This document shows positions 22,801 through 33,117 of a stretch of DNA of 64,000 nt, piece by piece (position 1 is the stretch's first letter; the number at the start of each line of letters is the position of its first letter). The notes beneath the pieces were generated by a model. The model had not been told where the DNA came from, ran no database searches, and saw nothing but the letters and a program-made list of their open reading frames with translations. The stretch covers positions 4,903,001-4,967,000 of the forward strand of contig NC_133907.1 of NCBI RefSeq assembly GCF_964199755.1. Direction: 5' to 3'. The stretch is from Larus michahellis. Taxonomy: Eukaryota > Chordata > Aves > Charadriiformes > Laridae. The position numbers and the translations under genes are program-made.

Positions 22801-25800
22801 TGCCTCAATTTAGCTGCTTTATTGGAGAGTTGGAGAAATCTGGGCACTTCCAGTGTCTGCTCAGTTGGGAAGTTGAGAATTTGTTGAGAAGCTTATTGGT
22901 AGGGGACCTACTGAAGAGCTTCTGCTGTGTCCTGGATAACTCATGCTTAAAATTTGCATGAATTCAGGAACATATGATGAGTGATGTTGTCGTAAGCCAT
23001 CACTGGCATTGTACACAGACTAAACAATATCCCACGGAGGGAGTGCCGCCTCTGGGCTCTGTTGCAAGAGGGATTTCTAAAGGATGGTCCTTGCCCTTCG
23101 TAGGAGAGAGGGTCTTTTCCATCCCAGAGGCAGAGGACAGGTACTGCCACAGATAATGCTGCTGCTGCCTAAAATTAGTCCTCTCTTTGCACCAAAGCCC
23201 GTGTACTTGTACAGAAGAACCAGTTTCTCATGAGTAATGGTGAGTGAGCTCTGTGTTAGTCAACATAGGAGGCTTGGTCTTGGGAAATCCTTTCTGAGGG
23301 GGGCTGTAAAGCGCTAGCTTTTTAGAGGGCTGCCTTGTTCTGCAGGTTGCTTTTAGCTCAGCACATGGGTTCAGACACAGCTGGGTACGGAGGACAATGA
23401 AAGAAGGGAGAAGAGCTGGCAGCTGACACAGTGTATGCCAACTCCCTAAAGCTGGTTTTCGGTAGAAATGGGTGTGTGCCATGAGAGAGGCCAGAGGTTT
23501 CACTGGTATCAGTGGTTGGTCTCGGTAGCAGGAGGTCAAAGACTGAATGGGCTTCTCCTTCCCTCAGTTGGGCAGGGCATAGTGTGCCCCTGGATCCAAA
23601 CGTCACCGTGGGCAGCCCAGATCTTGTTAGTGGGAGTGTCACCAGCTCACTGCGGTTAATGATACTTTGAACAAGCTACGGGTGTTTTTCACAGCCTGGG
23701 CTGGGCATTTAGCAAACTCCTCTGTGCTGTACACACCCCACACCCTTGGCTTTGAGCAGCTGTTAACCGACCGTGAAAGCAATATTTGGCTTTAAATTGT
23801 CTTAACCCGGTCAATGTTCTCTAAGGTGAAGTGTGTGTCAGCCATCTGTTTTGGTGCTATTATTTAAACAGCACGTTGAGGCTGTGGTGCAGCTCCACTG
23901 CTGGGCACTGGGAAATGCCATCCAGGCAGCCTGGCTCCGCTGCTGAATCATGCTCGCGGGACACGCTTGCGTTGTTTTATGGCTTGTCACGCTGATGTCA
24001 CACTTCTGCCTCTTGCAGTTTGACGATCACCTAATTAGTCCCAAGGAGTTTGTCCACTTGGCAGGCAAGTCGACCCTGAAGGATTGGAAGCGGGCGATCC
24101 GGATGAACGGGATCATGCTCCGGTTAGTCTCTTCGTTTGTATCTGCAGAACAACAATGGAGACTTCTTCTTTCTGGGGGATAACAGTGGGGTAGAACAGA
24201 GCCTTTGGCACAGTTGTTCCGCTGGGAGAGCGAATGCACCGCTGGACGTTTGTCTTAACAGCCTGGCCCCAAATCTGTTCTGTGCAGCTTTGCTTTGTCC
24301 TTGTGCCTAGGGAATAATCCGGGGCAAGAAATGTTTCCCTGGTCTTTTTAGGACTTGAACTGCCCTGAGTTCTCAGCTGGCATAAGGTCATTGAAAATCT
24401 TAATGGCTGCTGGTGGTCGGGCCATGCTGTCTATGGGTTTTCAGTGCGACCTACCAACTGGAAGTCAGTCTGGTCATCAACTAACGCTCCCATTGCAGCA
24501 CGTCTGCTTTACATCACTTTTTTTTTTTTTTTTTTTTTTTTCCCCAAGGACTTACTTAAAGCTTATTTATGCAAGCATTTCTCTTCTCTAGTCTTAACTA
24601 CAACAATTTAATTCTTCTCTGGTCTTCTTTATCACCAGCCCGAGACTGTGATTTAATTAAAATCTGTCTCTGCCTGTAGGCAGGATAACAAAGCATCACC
24701 TCTTTGCCCAGGAGCTGTCAGTGGTTTTGTGCTCTTTTCACAGGGTGACATTGCCTTTGCCTGTATTATTCTGCTTCAGTGCAGGCGTCTCCCATATTCC
24801 TTCTAAGCAGCTTTTGGTCTTGTAGATTTTGCATAATAGGCTTATGCTTTGGCAAGGCAGGTCTTTCAAGGAAAAAAAAACAAAAACAAAACAAACAAAC
24901 AAAAAAAACCAAACAAAACTTCATGAGGAATGTGTGAAGGCAAGCCCAGTGGCCCATGGGAGCTCAGGTTGTTGTTGGCCAGCAAAGCCTGGAGACACTT
25001 TGGAGCCAATGTGTTTAGACTGGGAAGATCACATATGCCAATGTTGCAACCCCCTTTGCTTAAGCTGAAAGGCCTTATTTTAGTTTATAAATAGGGTTAT
25101 GCCACATTTCTTTTTGAGGTGTAGAGTCAAAAAGGGAAGGAAGAGACTTACTGCTGTCTCACCCTGGGCTGAGGCTTCAGCTGACCCTTCTGCTGGAAGC
25201 TGCAGGGGAGAGGTGCTGGTGGGACCAGACTGGGACCTTCTTTTCTCCTTATTCCTCAACAAACCAGGAGTTCATCAGTCCCAGCACGGGTTCCTAGTTA
25301 AAATTACAGACCCCCATGCAGAAGAGCCTGCTCAGAGAGGTGGGCCCATCTCCAAAATCAGCTTGTCTGGAGGCCAAGTGTTGCCTTACTGTTAGGAGGT
25401 GGGAGAGCAGAAGGACAGGGTGGTTCTGCCATTGCTGTGGGGAGCCCCAGGGACACATGGGCACTCTGGGGGTTGGTGTGTGTTGCTCGTACAAAGGTGA
25501 GGGGTGTCCTCAGAGCAGATCAGGAGATCCCGGGGAGGAGGACCCTGTACAGTGTCACAGGGCAGGGATAAAACCGCTGCATGGGAGCATAGCCTGGGGT
25601 GACAGGGAAAAGCTCTCCCCGCTTCACTGCCGTTATGGGAATGGCAGTGGTTGGGCTCTAAACAGTACGTTTTCCCTGAAGGCTTCTAGCCAGCAGAAGA
25701 TCTGCTGAGAGCAGTGTGGTTTGTCCTGAAGCTTCTCAAAGTGTGTTTAGTTTTACAGGGATATATCCTTAGGAAAAGCTCATGTGTCTCTTGAGCCTCT

Positions 25801-28800
25801 CAGCCCAAGTTGAGTGCTCCGGCGGCAAAGAAAAGGACTTTTTCTTGGACTAAGGAAATTCATACTCTCTGGGTTGGACTTGAAGAGGAACCTTTTCAGA
25901 GGGCTGAAGTCCCGTTTCCCCTTCTCCATCCCACAGGAGGATGCAGGTTGTGGCAGGGAAGTGGTCAGAAACTGGATCTGCGCCAGTCCTTTGCCACAGC
26001 TGCAGCACGATGGGCCTTTTCCTTCCCATCCCAGCTTCCTGAAAGGCTTTACCATCTCTGGAATGTTGCGTGGTGGTTGGACTTGTGCGTGTCGCCAGTA
26101 CAGAGCAGGCTGTGGATGCTGTTTTAATTAACTGTTAGTTAATGCTACCTCTAAGGTCAGGACACGGGGGGGACTTGTCAAGGGAAACTCAGGCTGCGGC
26201 CTGTGCCTGCTCTCCTGGCTTTTGCTTTTCATCTGGGACTTTGAGAAGTCTGAGGGTGAAGGCTGCCAGGAGCCGCGTCTCGGAGCTCTCTGCTCCTGCT
26301 GACGTGCCTGTCCCTGTGCTTGCTCCCTGACTTGCAGGAAAATCATGGACTCGGGAGAGCTGGATTTCTACCAGCACACGAAGGTCTGTTCCAACACCTG
26401 CCGGAGCACCAAAATCGACCTGACTGGAGCCAGGGTGTCCTTGACGAGCCAGACATCGACGGAGTACATCCCTCTAACTCCCGCTTCTGCAGATGGTACG
26501 TCCAGCCATTCCTCGCACCCTAAACAGGGGCTTTGAAGCATTAAAGCACAACAAACGCCGTGTAACCAATGTCCCTTGTGATTGCCTCTCCTTTTGGCTT
26601 TGCGGGTTGTTTTACCCTCTGCTTTCTCTCCCTGCTCTGTTGCAGGATTCCCCGTAGCAGAGCTAGGCAGGGTCATTGTTAGAGCATCTTGGCAGAGATG
26701 CAATAACTCACCTAGTTCTCTGCAAGACTGCGTGACCCCAAGAGCTGCCCTTCTGGCCTCCTGCCTTAGCCCAAACTGTGTAGCTGAAGCAGAAGACTGC
26801 AATTAATCTGTAAGGGAACTGTAGTCGTTGCTCGATGAAGTCCTCTCTACTTGCTGCCGGTCGGGCACTGTGTCCGCAGGGATCAGCTCGGCTTCTGCTG
26901 TGCAGGGTGCCAGGGTAGGAATCCCTCCTCCTCCCAGCTCTAACCTGACTGCTTCCAGAATAATTTAGGGGTTTTCATTTAAGGCTCCCTGGCTGAATTA
27001 TTATCGGGTTTGCTGATGAAAGATTAAAGAGAACTAGAGGATACAACGGATTTATTTTTTTTTATCTGCATTTGTGTAGGTAGTTTGTAAAACTGGATTT
27101 AAATGATGTTGTGGCTACGTAGCTGTAGCCCTACACTTAATTTGACCTATAATTACTGGCAACTATTTTATTGGAAAGCTTTCTAATTTCTAAGTACATC
27201 TATATTTTTTAACTCCTTTTGTTTCTGAGAGTTAAGAACAGCCCGCAAAGAGCCCCATGTCCCGAGCTCCTGATGGTGTCTGTGGGAGCAGAGCAAGGGC
27301 AGAGCGAGCCCTTGGCCGGTTCCGCAGAGCGCCTCGGGCACCACATCCCAGTGCTGCGGTGGGGATGACAATGCACGACGCAGCCTGTCCTGAGCCCTCC
27401 CGTTAGACGTGGACATCAGCTCGCTAACGGGGAGACGCTTCCCACGCTGCTGGGCTGCACTGGAATAACCAGCGCCCTGAAGGCTGCAGAGTAATTGGAT
27501 TTAATGGCAGCGGCTAAGCATTACAAACGCTCCGTGCAGCACCGTGGGTCTCTGGCCAGATTCCCATTCATCCCGCTCCTGCGCATGGCTAGAGTGATGC
27601 CGGTTCCCTGGCTCTATGGTAACAAACCGCTGAGATTCGGCAGAGGTGGAGGGAGGGAGGGGAGCCCCCCTTCATCCCTGCGCAGCGGGGGGATGCTCTC
27701 CCCTTCGAGGCTTTAGAAACCCTCCAGGCATCCCAGTCCTGCAAAGTGTAAGCTGGGCAAAAAAGGACTGCCCAAAAAAATCAGAGTCTAAATGTGTTTG
27801 ACTTTTGCCCTCAGCAGTACTAGTGTGTGTGCAGGGAGGGCCAGGAGGGAAACGCTGCTCTTGGGCATGTGTTCTTGTGCAAGGGTTGCAGAAGCGATCC
27901 CTGGGGTATTGCCCTCCAGTGTGGAAAAATAAGTACTGCTGGCACAGCAACCGCATGCGGCTTCACCATCCGCTTGGGTGTCTCCCTCCCTTCAGCTTTG
28001 AGAGCTGCGTTCCAATAAAAGGGGTCCTATGCAATAAAAAGGAGAAGTTGCAGAAATGCAGTGAAGGAGTGCTTCCCGCAGAAACAGCCTGTGAAAAATA
28101 CAGATAAAAATCAGGACTTTTTTTTTTTTTCTTTTCATTTTTGCTATTGGTTGCAGTGAATGGATCTCCGGCTACAATTACCATAGAAACATGTGAGGAG
28201 GCCAGCGATTGGAGCACCAGCATTGGAGGTATGGCTTGGGATCCTGGGGTCCCGCTGGGCTCAGCGCATCCAGGACAGAGGATGGAGATGTAGGGAAAGG
28301 GGGAAGCAGCAGGGATGAGGAGCTCCCTTCTTGCCGGAGCAGCCCTGCTTGAGCCTCCACCGGGATTATTCGTTTGCCGCTTACCAGCGCATGCGCTGCG
28401 TTCTGTCCTGCCTGTGTGCGGTCTGACCACAGTGTTGTCTTGGGATGAAACTGTTCTAAGCACTAAGATGCCACAAGCGTAGGCCAAATGCTTGGTGAGG
28501 CTCTAGGAGGAAAATAAAATAAATCAGAGGGGTCATAAAATCATTCTTGCTCCTGTGGTTGCTCTGAGCAATGGGCTTTTCTATAGCATTGGTGTCCTGT
28601 TTGTGTGTGACAGAGGATGGGGAAAGCATGTCCTTTTCCAGCTGCCCCTCCTTCGGGTGCACCCTCTTGTCCCAGCACCCTGTGCCTGCAGCCCAGCAGG
28701 ACTTCACCCTCGTAGGGGCCAGAAGGGGACCTCAGAGCAGATCACTACTAATACCCCCCTCCAAGGATTTTGAGGTTCTCCTTTGTGTTCTCTTTCTCCA

Positions 28801-28993
28801 GATGACACCTTTGCTTTCTGGCGAGGCCTGAAGGACACGGGTCTCCTGGAAGAAGTGATCCACGAGTTCCACCAGGAGCTGGTGGAGACCATGAAGGGCT
28901 TGCAGCAGCGAGCGCAGGATCCCCCGCTGCAGCTCGGTGGTGAGGACCTGGGCACAGGCGCTCAGAGGCATCTCAGGACTGAGAGGAGCTTGT

Positions 28994-29024
<31 letters not shown>

Positions 29025-30478
29025 CTCCTTAGGGATATCTGGATGGCACAATAGGGATATAGTTCATCCTAAGTAAATCTCGTTTCTGGCTGCTCTCCGG
29101 GCAGGCTTTCAGCTGTGCTTGGGGATGCTTCTGGTGGCCTTAATTCTCTAATTCTGTTTGCCTGGGGCTTCCTATTTGCTGGCTCTGAGTCTAGACAAAC
29201 ACTTGGCTCAGGAAGTGAGGTGGAATTTAAGCCATCAAGTAATGATCTAGCAAGCAGCTACTGTGCCAGCAGATATCTTATCACCCCTGCTAAGCAGGAG
29301 GGGACTGTTGGTACGCTAGTGACCTCTTGCACTTTCTCATGGCTTCTTCTGTCTTATCCTCTTCCCCAGCCTCTTGCGTTACCCTCCTGCAGATTTTGGC
29401 TGTCTCAGCTGAGTGTGTTTGCTGTCGTGATGCTTTTTACCAAGCTATAAATACTCCGCGTAGGGTTTTTTTTTTTTTGCTTCCTCAAAGATCTGTGTCT
29501 TTATTTTTAAGATGCTGTTTTACTCAACAACGTAGTCCAGAACTTCGGTATGCTGGATCTGGTCAAGAAGGTCCTGGCCAGCCACAAGTGTCAGATGGAT
29601 CGCTCGAGGGAGCAGTACACGCGGGATTTGGCAGGTATGCCCCCAGGACGTGCTGGTGTTCCGGCACTTCTCATCGCTGCCAGCATGTTTTCTTCCTGTG
29701 TAAGAAAGTGGGATTTGGGTTAAAGCTGGCACCCGTTAAACCAGCCGCGGTGGGACTGGCTGCTGCTGCTCCAGGCATTGCCATGCTCCCTGGGAAGCTC
29801 ATCCCAGGTCTGGGCTGAGCTGACCCTCTTCTCTCTCCAGCTCTGGAGCAGCAGTGTGACGAGCACCGCAAGCGAGCGAAGGAGCTGAAGCACAAATCAC
29901 AGCACCTCAACAACGTCCTGATGACCCTCACGCCCGTCTCCGTCCCTGCGCCTTTAAAACGTCCCAGGCTGACCAGGGCCACCTCCGGACCAGCTGCCAT
30001 CACCTCCCAAGTCCTGTCCCAGCCGGCGCAACTCGCGGTCACCCCCGGCGTGCCCGTCTCCCAGCTTACCAACCTCCCTCTCGGCAAAGTTGTCTCAGCC
30101 CTCCCGCCCTCGGTGCTGGGGAAAAGCCCGTCCCAGCCTCCTGCCGCCAGCTCCCCGGCCTCCCCGCTGCTGGGAGGGTACACGGTACTGGCCTCCGCCG
30201 GCTCCACCTTCCCTGGTACGGTGGAGATCCACCCGGACGCTTCCAACCTGACGGTGCTGAGCACGGCTGCGGTCCAGGATGGCAGCACGGTCGTGAAGGT
30301 AGTGAGCCCCTTCCAGCTGCTGACGCTGCCGGGACTTGGCACGACCATCCAGAACGTGACACAAATGGCTCCCGGTGGGAGTACGGTCGTGACTGTCCCC
30401 TCTGGTGCCACCGGGGATGAGCACGCCACCGCCGCCATTGAGGTGACCGCAGTGGCCGACGAAGCAGAGCAGAAGTGA
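16724..30478 (+). CDS. GMEB2: Glucocorticoid modulatory element-binding protein 2
   Basis: Nuclear SAND-domain transcription factor that, with GMEB1, binds the glucocorticoid modulatory element and tunes steroid-receptor responses. Coding exons: 16724-16854, 21572-21669, 22468-22595, 24019-24122, 26338-26495, 28157-28228, 28802-28939, 29512-29634 and 29841-30478. These total 1590 nt, or 529 residues plus stop; human has 530. Visible parts: an acidic, valine-rich N terminus; an eight-alanine run (exon 2); the SAND/KDWK domain (about residues 87-170, KDWK at 140-143) with a following Cys/His cluster; a central conserved region with coiled coil (about 318-345); a basic KRPR motif; and a Ser/Thr/Val/Pro-rich C terminus. 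The start was chosen because ATG at 16724 lies in the first coding exon, follows an ATG-free leader and gives the family N terminus MATPDVSVH. Confidence 0.98.
17203..17250. repeat. A-rich CAAAA/CCAAA simple repeat
   Basis: Low-complexity A/C text in GMEB2 intron 1, with units of 5-6 bases such as aaacc and aaaac. Confidence 0.8.
19022..19040 (+). repeat. Poly(A) tract, 19 bases
   Basis: Homopolymer in GMEB2 intron 1 with no recognisable retroposed body beside it. Confidence 0.85.
21572..21669 (+). CDS. GMEB2: GMEB2 coding exon 2 (alanine run)
   Basis: The acceptor is ctcttaccag at 21571 and the donor is gtaggt at 21670. The exon encodes eight consecutive alanines by mixed GCN codons, so it is not a pure repeat. 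It ends with one base of a codon that is completed differently depending on which downstream acceptor is used. Confidence 0.95.
22468..22595 (+). CDS. GMEB2: GMEB2 coding exon 3 (start of SAND domain)
   Basis: The acceptor text is cttgtgagaag|tgaag, with two adjacent AGs three bases apart. Use of the second gives Leu-Val-Lys-Met, as in human; the first would insert one Glu. The exon encodes EIVYPITCGDS and the core of the SAND fold (LIWRKFVCPGINVKCVQ). The donor is gtgaga at 22596. Confidence 0.94.
24019..24122 (+). CDS. GMEB2: GMEB2 coding exon 4 (KDWK DNA-binding motif)
   Basis: The acceptor is cctcttgcag at 24018 and the donor is gttagt at 24123. The exon encodes the DNA-contact part of the SAND domain with KDWK at residues 140-143 and the following RMNG helix. 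The sequence FDDHLISPKEF is close to the mammalian one. Confidence 0.96.
24518..24541. repeat. Poly(T) tract, 24 bases, GMEB2 intron 4
   Basis: Uninterrupted T run. The related (CAAA)n block follows at 24871-24919 in the same intron. Confidence 0.9.
24871..24919. repeat. (CAAA)n simple repeat, GMEB2 intron 4
   Basis: Imperfect caaa/caaaa units across about 49 bases. Confidence 0.9.
26338..26495 (+). CDS. GMEB2: GMEB2 coding exon 5 (Cys/His cluster after SAND)
   Basis: The acceptor is gacttgcag at 26337 and the donor is gtacgt at 26496. The exon encodes LDFYQHTKVCSNTC, the His/Cys cluster that binds zinc in the GMEB SAND domain, then a Ser/Thr-rich linker. Confidence 0.95.
28157..28228 (+). 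CDS. GMEB2: GMEB2 coding exon 6
   Basis: A 72-base exon with acceptor ggttgcag at 28156 and donor gtatgg at 28229. It encodes NGSPATITIETCEEASDW, a conserved linker between the SAND and central regions. Confidence 0.94.
28802..28939 (+). CDS. GMEB2: GMEB2 coding exon 7
   Basis: The acceptor is tttctccag at 28801. Two GT donors are possible at the end (gtggtgagg). Frame continuity with exon 8 selects gtgagg at 28940, giving LQLGDAVLL. The exon encodes FWRGLKDTGLLEEVIHEFHQ, part of the conserved central region. Confidence 0.94.
28997..29024. repeat. Poly(T) tract, 28 bases, GMEB2 intron 7
   Basis: An uninterrupted T run 58 bases after the exon 7 donor and far from the next acceptor, so it is not a polypyrimidine tract for exon 8. 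Confidence 0.9.
29512..29634 (+). CDS. GMEB2: GMEB2 coding exon 8
   Basis: The acceptor is tttttaag at 29511 and the donor is gtatgc at 29635. The exon encodes FGMLDLVKKVLASHKCQMDR, almost identical to the mammalian protein, in a helical region leading into the coiled coil. Confidence 0.95.
29841..30478 (+). CDS. GMEB2: GMEB2 coding exon 9 (coiled coil, C terminus, stop)
   Basis: The acceptor is ctctctccag at 29840. The exon encodes a charged coiled coil (LEQQCDEHRKRAKELKHK), the basic LKRPRL motif that may act in nuclear localisation, and a long Ser/Thr/Val/Pro-rich tail with repeated TVV/STV phrases. TGA is at 30476-30478. Confidence 0.97.
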
Positions 30479-31258
30479 AAGGGGGACTTGCCTGGAGGGA
30501 CGCTGGCCGTGCCGCTCTGGGTGGAACTGCCTTTTCTCTGGCTGCGCTGCGGGACGAGGAGCGGTGTAATGAGGGGCACGGGTTAACGAGACTCAGAGCA
30601 GCTCACGTCGGTAATGAGGAGGTTCAGGTCAGAGGGAAGGTGGGGGAGGAAAGATACCTGGAGAAGGGAAAGGCAAAAATGCTCTGCCCTGATTGGAGGA
30701 GAAAAACCCAAAATCTTACTTTTTTTATAAAGCTTTCCTCCCTCGTTCTCTTGGAATAATTATTCCGTTCTAGATCGTCAGCCCTGCCTCGTCTGCAGGC
30801 GTAGCTGGAGGAGCATCAGTTAGAGCAGGAGCAGGGCACAGGGCAGGGAGAAGGTGGTAGCGAAAAGAAAAGTGGGCGAAGCACTGAGTGGGCACCGATC
30901 CGGCTGCCGAGGGGTCTGGTGTGATCCGATGGGAGGTGTCAGGCTGCTCCCCGTCCCCAGGGGGCTCCGGGGAGGGAGCGGGGACGGTGAGAGCGGGTTG
31001 TCCATGAAATGCGTGTGGTCATTGAAAGCAGGGAGAGGGTCTGCGTGGCAGCGCGGGTGCAAGCCCCGGGAGGTTGCCTTCTGCGTGTGATGCTGGCTTT
31101 TGGTGGTGGAAACAAGCGGGAGCTGTCGTGGCAGTGGTCATGGTGGGTTGCCCAGGTCTGCTGGGGGAAGGAGCAGGGAGAGAGAAACCCCAGAGGGGCC
31201 GAGAAGAGCTGTAACTTCTGAGGATTTAGGGTCTCTTTATAGTTTTCTCCAAAAAAAA

Positions 31259-31289
<31 letters not shown>

Positions 31290-32858
31290 GTCCATTCTTT
31301 GGAACTTTAAGCAAAGCCCTTTTGTTGTGAAGATTGTGCTGTAAGGCAGAGACGTGCTGTTGAACGTGCAGAGAGATGAGCTGAATGGCAGCGCTCCGAG
31401 GAGCTTGCGCTTCATTAACGAGGTGTGACCCTGGTGCAGCATCTCGCCGGGCGCCTCATCCCACGGGAGCCGGGCGCTGCCGTTCCCTCCCCGCCGGGTT
31501 CGAGCAGCTGTTCTCTAACGAGGTGGTGACCCCCCCCACGTTCTCCTTCCACCGTTGGACTCGCTGCGAGTCTCCTCTGGTCCCGTTGTAGGCCGGACAC
31601 GCGCCGTGCGGCTGCAGCGATTTCACACTGTCTCTGGCTGGAAGGAGGCGGGTGCTTGAAGTGTTGGGGTTTCTACAAACTTGATCTGGCAGCAGCAGCG
31701 ACGACAGGTCACTTTAATGAGCTAATAAATATTTTTTTTTTTTTGAAAGAGCGCTGCTGGTTTATTGTATTTCTGCGTCTGGTTGCGACAGCCGGGGTTG
31801 CAAAGCGGGGTGAGGTTGGTGCAGGAAAACTTTTTCACTTTTATTTAAACATAAATGCACACATCTGTGTACTCTATACATGTTGTCTGCACATGTGTAA
31901 AGATGTTCCGAACCCTTGAGGGTGGTGGGCACGTTGTGATGCTCTGGCTGTGTCCTGGGTGTTTCAGGAGTGGCTGGGTTGGGATGCGCCCCTGCATTTG
32001 GGGGGTTTATTAACCACAGGGAAGACAAGGGGGTGCTTTGTTTGTCTGAATCTGCTGTCTCTGGGGATGCTGGTCTGGTAAAACACTGGGAGAAGTGAAA
32101 GTTGAGGGGAAAAACCCTTTAGATTTGTTAAAGGCAGACAAGAAGCAAGTTTTGCATTAGGAGAGGGCGATTGTCCTGTTGGAAGGAGGAAAAGAAACCT
32201 CTCGGCGCTGGTGCGGACCCTGCCAGACCTGTGAGTTTGGGCAATTTCAGTGCTACCTCTGTGAGCGGGAGCGGCTTTATCCCAAACGTGTTCATGCTAT
32301 AGAAGGATTTATTTTCTTTTCTTTGCAGATGAGGCTTTTAATTTCAGGACCTGGAAAGGTTGGTGCCACCCTGCAAGACCAGGCTGGAAGAGAGCAGCAG
32401 TCATGGAGAAGATCTTCCATCCTGGCTGTGGCACGGGGCTGCCCGGGCTGAGTTAGGAGCTGTGGCTGTGCCGGCGTGTCCCGGAGCTCCAGGGAGGCAC
32501 TGTTGGGAGCAGGGGATGGAGCGGAGAGCTCGTGTGCATGTGCTGCTCCAGGGGAAGAGCCCAGAGACGAAGCCCCGGGGTTGCTGCGCTGCATTTCTGC
32601 TTTAAGGGGACACTTGGCTCTTTCCCCTGGCAGCAGACGGATGGATGCTGTGTGTCCGCATGGATGCAGAGTCCATTTCTCAGAGTCCCTCTTCGTTAGC
32701 CAAGGGGTCATTGCTCGGAAACTTCCAGTTCTGTGTGTCACAGCCCCAGCAAAACCATTAAATCAACCCCATATTGGCGAACTGCCTCTTCTGCCAGGCC
32801 GGCCGGCTTCGACTGTCGCTTACTTCCTCCTAGTAAATAAATATTAACTAATTTAGGG
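30479..32858 (+). other. GMEB2: GMEB2 3' UTR region
   Basis: No coding frame is supported. It includes a 27-A run at 31251-31277 and AATAAA signals at 31724-31729 and 32836-32841. The first would give a UTR of about 1.25 kb and the second about 2.4 kb, ending at the CR1 copy. The true end needs transcript data. Confidence 0.6.
31251..31289 (+). repeat. Poly(A) tracts within GMEB2 3' UTR
   Basis: 27 A, one G, then about 11 more A. Genomic A-runs like this cause internal oligo(dT) priming and false 3' ends in cDNA data. Confidence 0.9.
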
Positions 32859-33117
32859 GTAACAGTTTCAAGCTGAAGGAGGATAGATTTAGATTGGATA
32901 TTAGGAAGAAATTCTTTGCTGTGAGGGTGGTGAGCCCCTGGCCCAGGTTGCCCAGAGAAGCTGTGGCTGCCCCATCCCTGGAGGGGTTCAAGGCCAGGTT
33001 GGACGGGGCTTGGAGCAACCTGGGCCGGTGGGAGGTGTCCCTGCCCAGGGCAGGGGGTGGCACTGGATGGTCTTTAAGGTCCCTTCCAACCCAAACCTTT
33101 CTATGGTGATTCGATAA
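32859..33117 (+). repeat. CR1 LINE 3' end, forward orientation
   Basis: Translates over 32894-33080 to the CR1 reverse-transcriptase tail (LDIRKKFFAVRVV, then PRLPREA and LEGFKARLDGAW). It is followed by 'tggtctttaaggtcccttcc' and a degraded terminal octamer repeat near 33100-33117. It is a 5'-truncated copy that marks the distal limit of the GMEB2 3' region. Confidence 0.95.

Noticed and set aside
29671-30579. 302-codon minus-strand frame
   Set aside because: Antisense shadow of GMEB2 exon 9, whose + strand protein is clearly conserved.
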